Source of the DNA: Carex sylvatica
Taxonomy: Eukaryota > Streptophyta > Magnoliopsida > Poales > Cyperaceae
Direction: 5' to 3'
Length of the DNA stretch: 20,000 bases
Assembly: GCA_964058845.1 (NCBI GenBank)
Contig: CAXKVR010000723.1
Coordinates: forward strand, 1-20,000
Positions 18,718 through 20,000 of the stretch are shown in pieces; within the stretch, counting starts at the first letter, position 1; each line of letters starts with the position of its first letter. The position numbers and the translations under genes were made by a program. Under the pieces are notes generated by a model. The model worked only from the letters and a program-made list of their open reading frames with translations, ran no database searches and was not told the origin of the DNA.

Positions 18718-19296
18718 ATGCTGCACTATGTCTCAGTGCTCAACTGGTTAGTCCAAGGGCTAATGTTTTCAGATATTGTGACCTATATAACTCTCATAGA
18801 TGGACTTTGCAAGAAAGGACTGATAGACAAGGAAGTGAACATGCTGGAGCATATGGTTTTAAAAGGGCATGAGCCTGATGTTGTGACTTGCACTGCTCTC
18901 ATGGTTGCACTATGTAAGGAAGGAAAACCTGAAAAGGCAGAGGAATTACTACATCACATGATTTCTGGAGGTCTGCAACCTAATGTTTTTTGTTATAACA
19001 CACTTATTCATGGGTTTTGCAAGATGGATAAATTAGAAAAGGCAACGAAGTTGCTGAGAGAGATGGTTTCAAAGGGGATATTACCAAACATTGTGACATA
19101 TAATATTTTCATGGATGCACTTCGCAAGAAAGGCAGATGAATTACTAAACCATATGTTTTCAGATATTTTTTTACTGGGCATAGTTACTTGTAATACAGT
19201 AATTTATGGTCTATGGAAGAAAGGGTTGATGGATAAGGTTGAACTATTAAGTGAGCTATTTGTTTTCAGATATAATTTATTGGTTGCTAATTAATT
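18718..19296 (+). pseudogene. Pentatricopeptide-repeat (PPR) protein fragment, frameshifted
   Basis: Three full P-type 35-residue repeats and the start of a fourth can be read. They begin at DIVTYITLIDGLCKKG, DVVTCTALMVALCKEG, NVFCYNTLIHGFCKM and NIVTYNIFMDALRKKG, and the frame stops at 19138-19140. Shifting one frame at about 19136 restores PPR wording (DELLNHM, then VTCNTVIYGLWKKG) up to a stop at 19294-19296. PPR proteins bind organelle RNA and normally have many repeats plus a targeting peptide. Here both ends are missing, so this is a relic of the restorer-like, P-class type, not a working gene. An intact upstream part outside recognisable sequence is unlikely, since 18491-18717 shows none. 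Confidence 0.75.
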
Positions 19297-20000
19297 GAAC
19301 TATTAGTACATACTGCTTGCTAATATTTTACTTTTATCTTGCTCTTTTTGCTTTCCTTTTCACCTTATTACAAGGTTGCATTTCCTTTACAATGCTATAA
19401 ATCTAATTTGCTTGTTCATGTTCTTTCTATTTCCTCTTGGGGGTTTCGTTGAACTTGCATTGGCGCTGTTATGCTAGATCAAACTTGCTAAGTCAGTTGA
19501 AACCAAATTACCATTTTGCCCCTGCAGACTGGTACAGTTAAGAGTACAAGTACTCTCTTTTCCCTGTATGAGATAAAGTCCAAATATTATAAAATTGGAA
19601 TTTTGTACTCATTTAAAGTATAAAAATGTTTTGGATGCTTTAGTGTAGATATGGTGTTCGGATTGAATCATACTTGTTTCTGAAGTTTGTCTGTTCATTG
19701 TGAGCAAACTGAGTCTATTATTGAACATATTGTACAATCATATTGGGTGAATGCAATGCGCCATTTCTGTAAGGTGAAAAGCTCTAATCATCTTCCTAAA
19801 GTTTATAACATTGCCAAATTAAAATATACAAAATTTCACAGCTCTGCATATTGTATATATCAAATCTTTAATTTATATGCAAATACTGCCGCGATTCTGG
19901 TATTGAAAAGTATCACACTTTTCAGTTTCACGCTTGCAACTTTAAATATTTGCATTCATCTCAATGCCATTATCTGCATTACAATTTAATTTATATGCTT
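19297..20000. other. AT-rich DNA, nothing recognised
   Basis: No PPR wording continues. The 100-codon frame at 19687 is low-complexity in feel and matches nothing known to me. It is probably decayed intergenic DNA. Confidence 0.4.

Noticed and set aside
19687..19989. 100-codon plus-strand frame near the window end
   Set aside because: AT-driven composition, no domain, no conserved neighbours.

Overview
The window looks like nuclear DNA from a flowering plant, probably a eudicot. It is AT-rich and contains a spliced host gene with GT-AG introns, a pentatricopeptide-repeat (PPR) relic, and an Athila-type Ty3/gypsy retrotransposon primed by tRNA-Asp. I cannot name the species from the sequence.

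Layout: 1-1796 is AT-rich upstream DNA ending in a short promoter-like stretch. 1831-3781 is a four-exon gene for a metallo-beta-lactamase/beta-CASP DNA-repair nuclease of the SNM1/Apollo type, with all active-site residues present. Just past its 3' end a TIR-bounded DNA element begins (TIRs at 3926 and 17878, TAA target duplication, PIF/Harbinger-like). Into that element a 5'-truncated LINE fragment was inserted on the minus strand. Into the LINE's RNase H region an intact 10,785-bp Athila-like LTR retrotransposon was then inserted (4620-15404, TACAC target duplication). This is a three-level nest whose insertion order can be read from the sequence. To the right of the nest are a decayed LINE ORF2 fragment on the plus strand (about 18252-18425) and a frameshifted PPR gene fragment (18718-19296). 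The last 700 bases show nothing I recognise.

The retrotransposon dominates the window. Its two 1,830-bp LTRs read as identical base for base. The tRNA-Asp primer-binding site, polypurine tract and TATA boxes are in place, and one uninterrupted 1,868-codon gag-pol frame keeps the zinc knuckle, protease, RT (FMDD), RNase H and integrase (HHCC, D-D-35-E, GPY module) motifs. There is no envelope-like gene. The 1.4 kb after pol instead holds conserved-looking small structures: a hairpin just past the stop codon and three polypurine-tract-like GCTTGGGGGAT sites.

The most unusual signal is a GC-rich mini-repeat (AGTGCGGAT and its reverse complement ATCCGCACT). It is clustered in the U3 part of the LTR and reappears in frame inside pol, between protease and RT, over a 46-bp block about 87% identical to the LTR. 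Part of that block forms a perfect 10-bp inverted repeat. I found no cellular defence system, CRISPR array or RNA gene.
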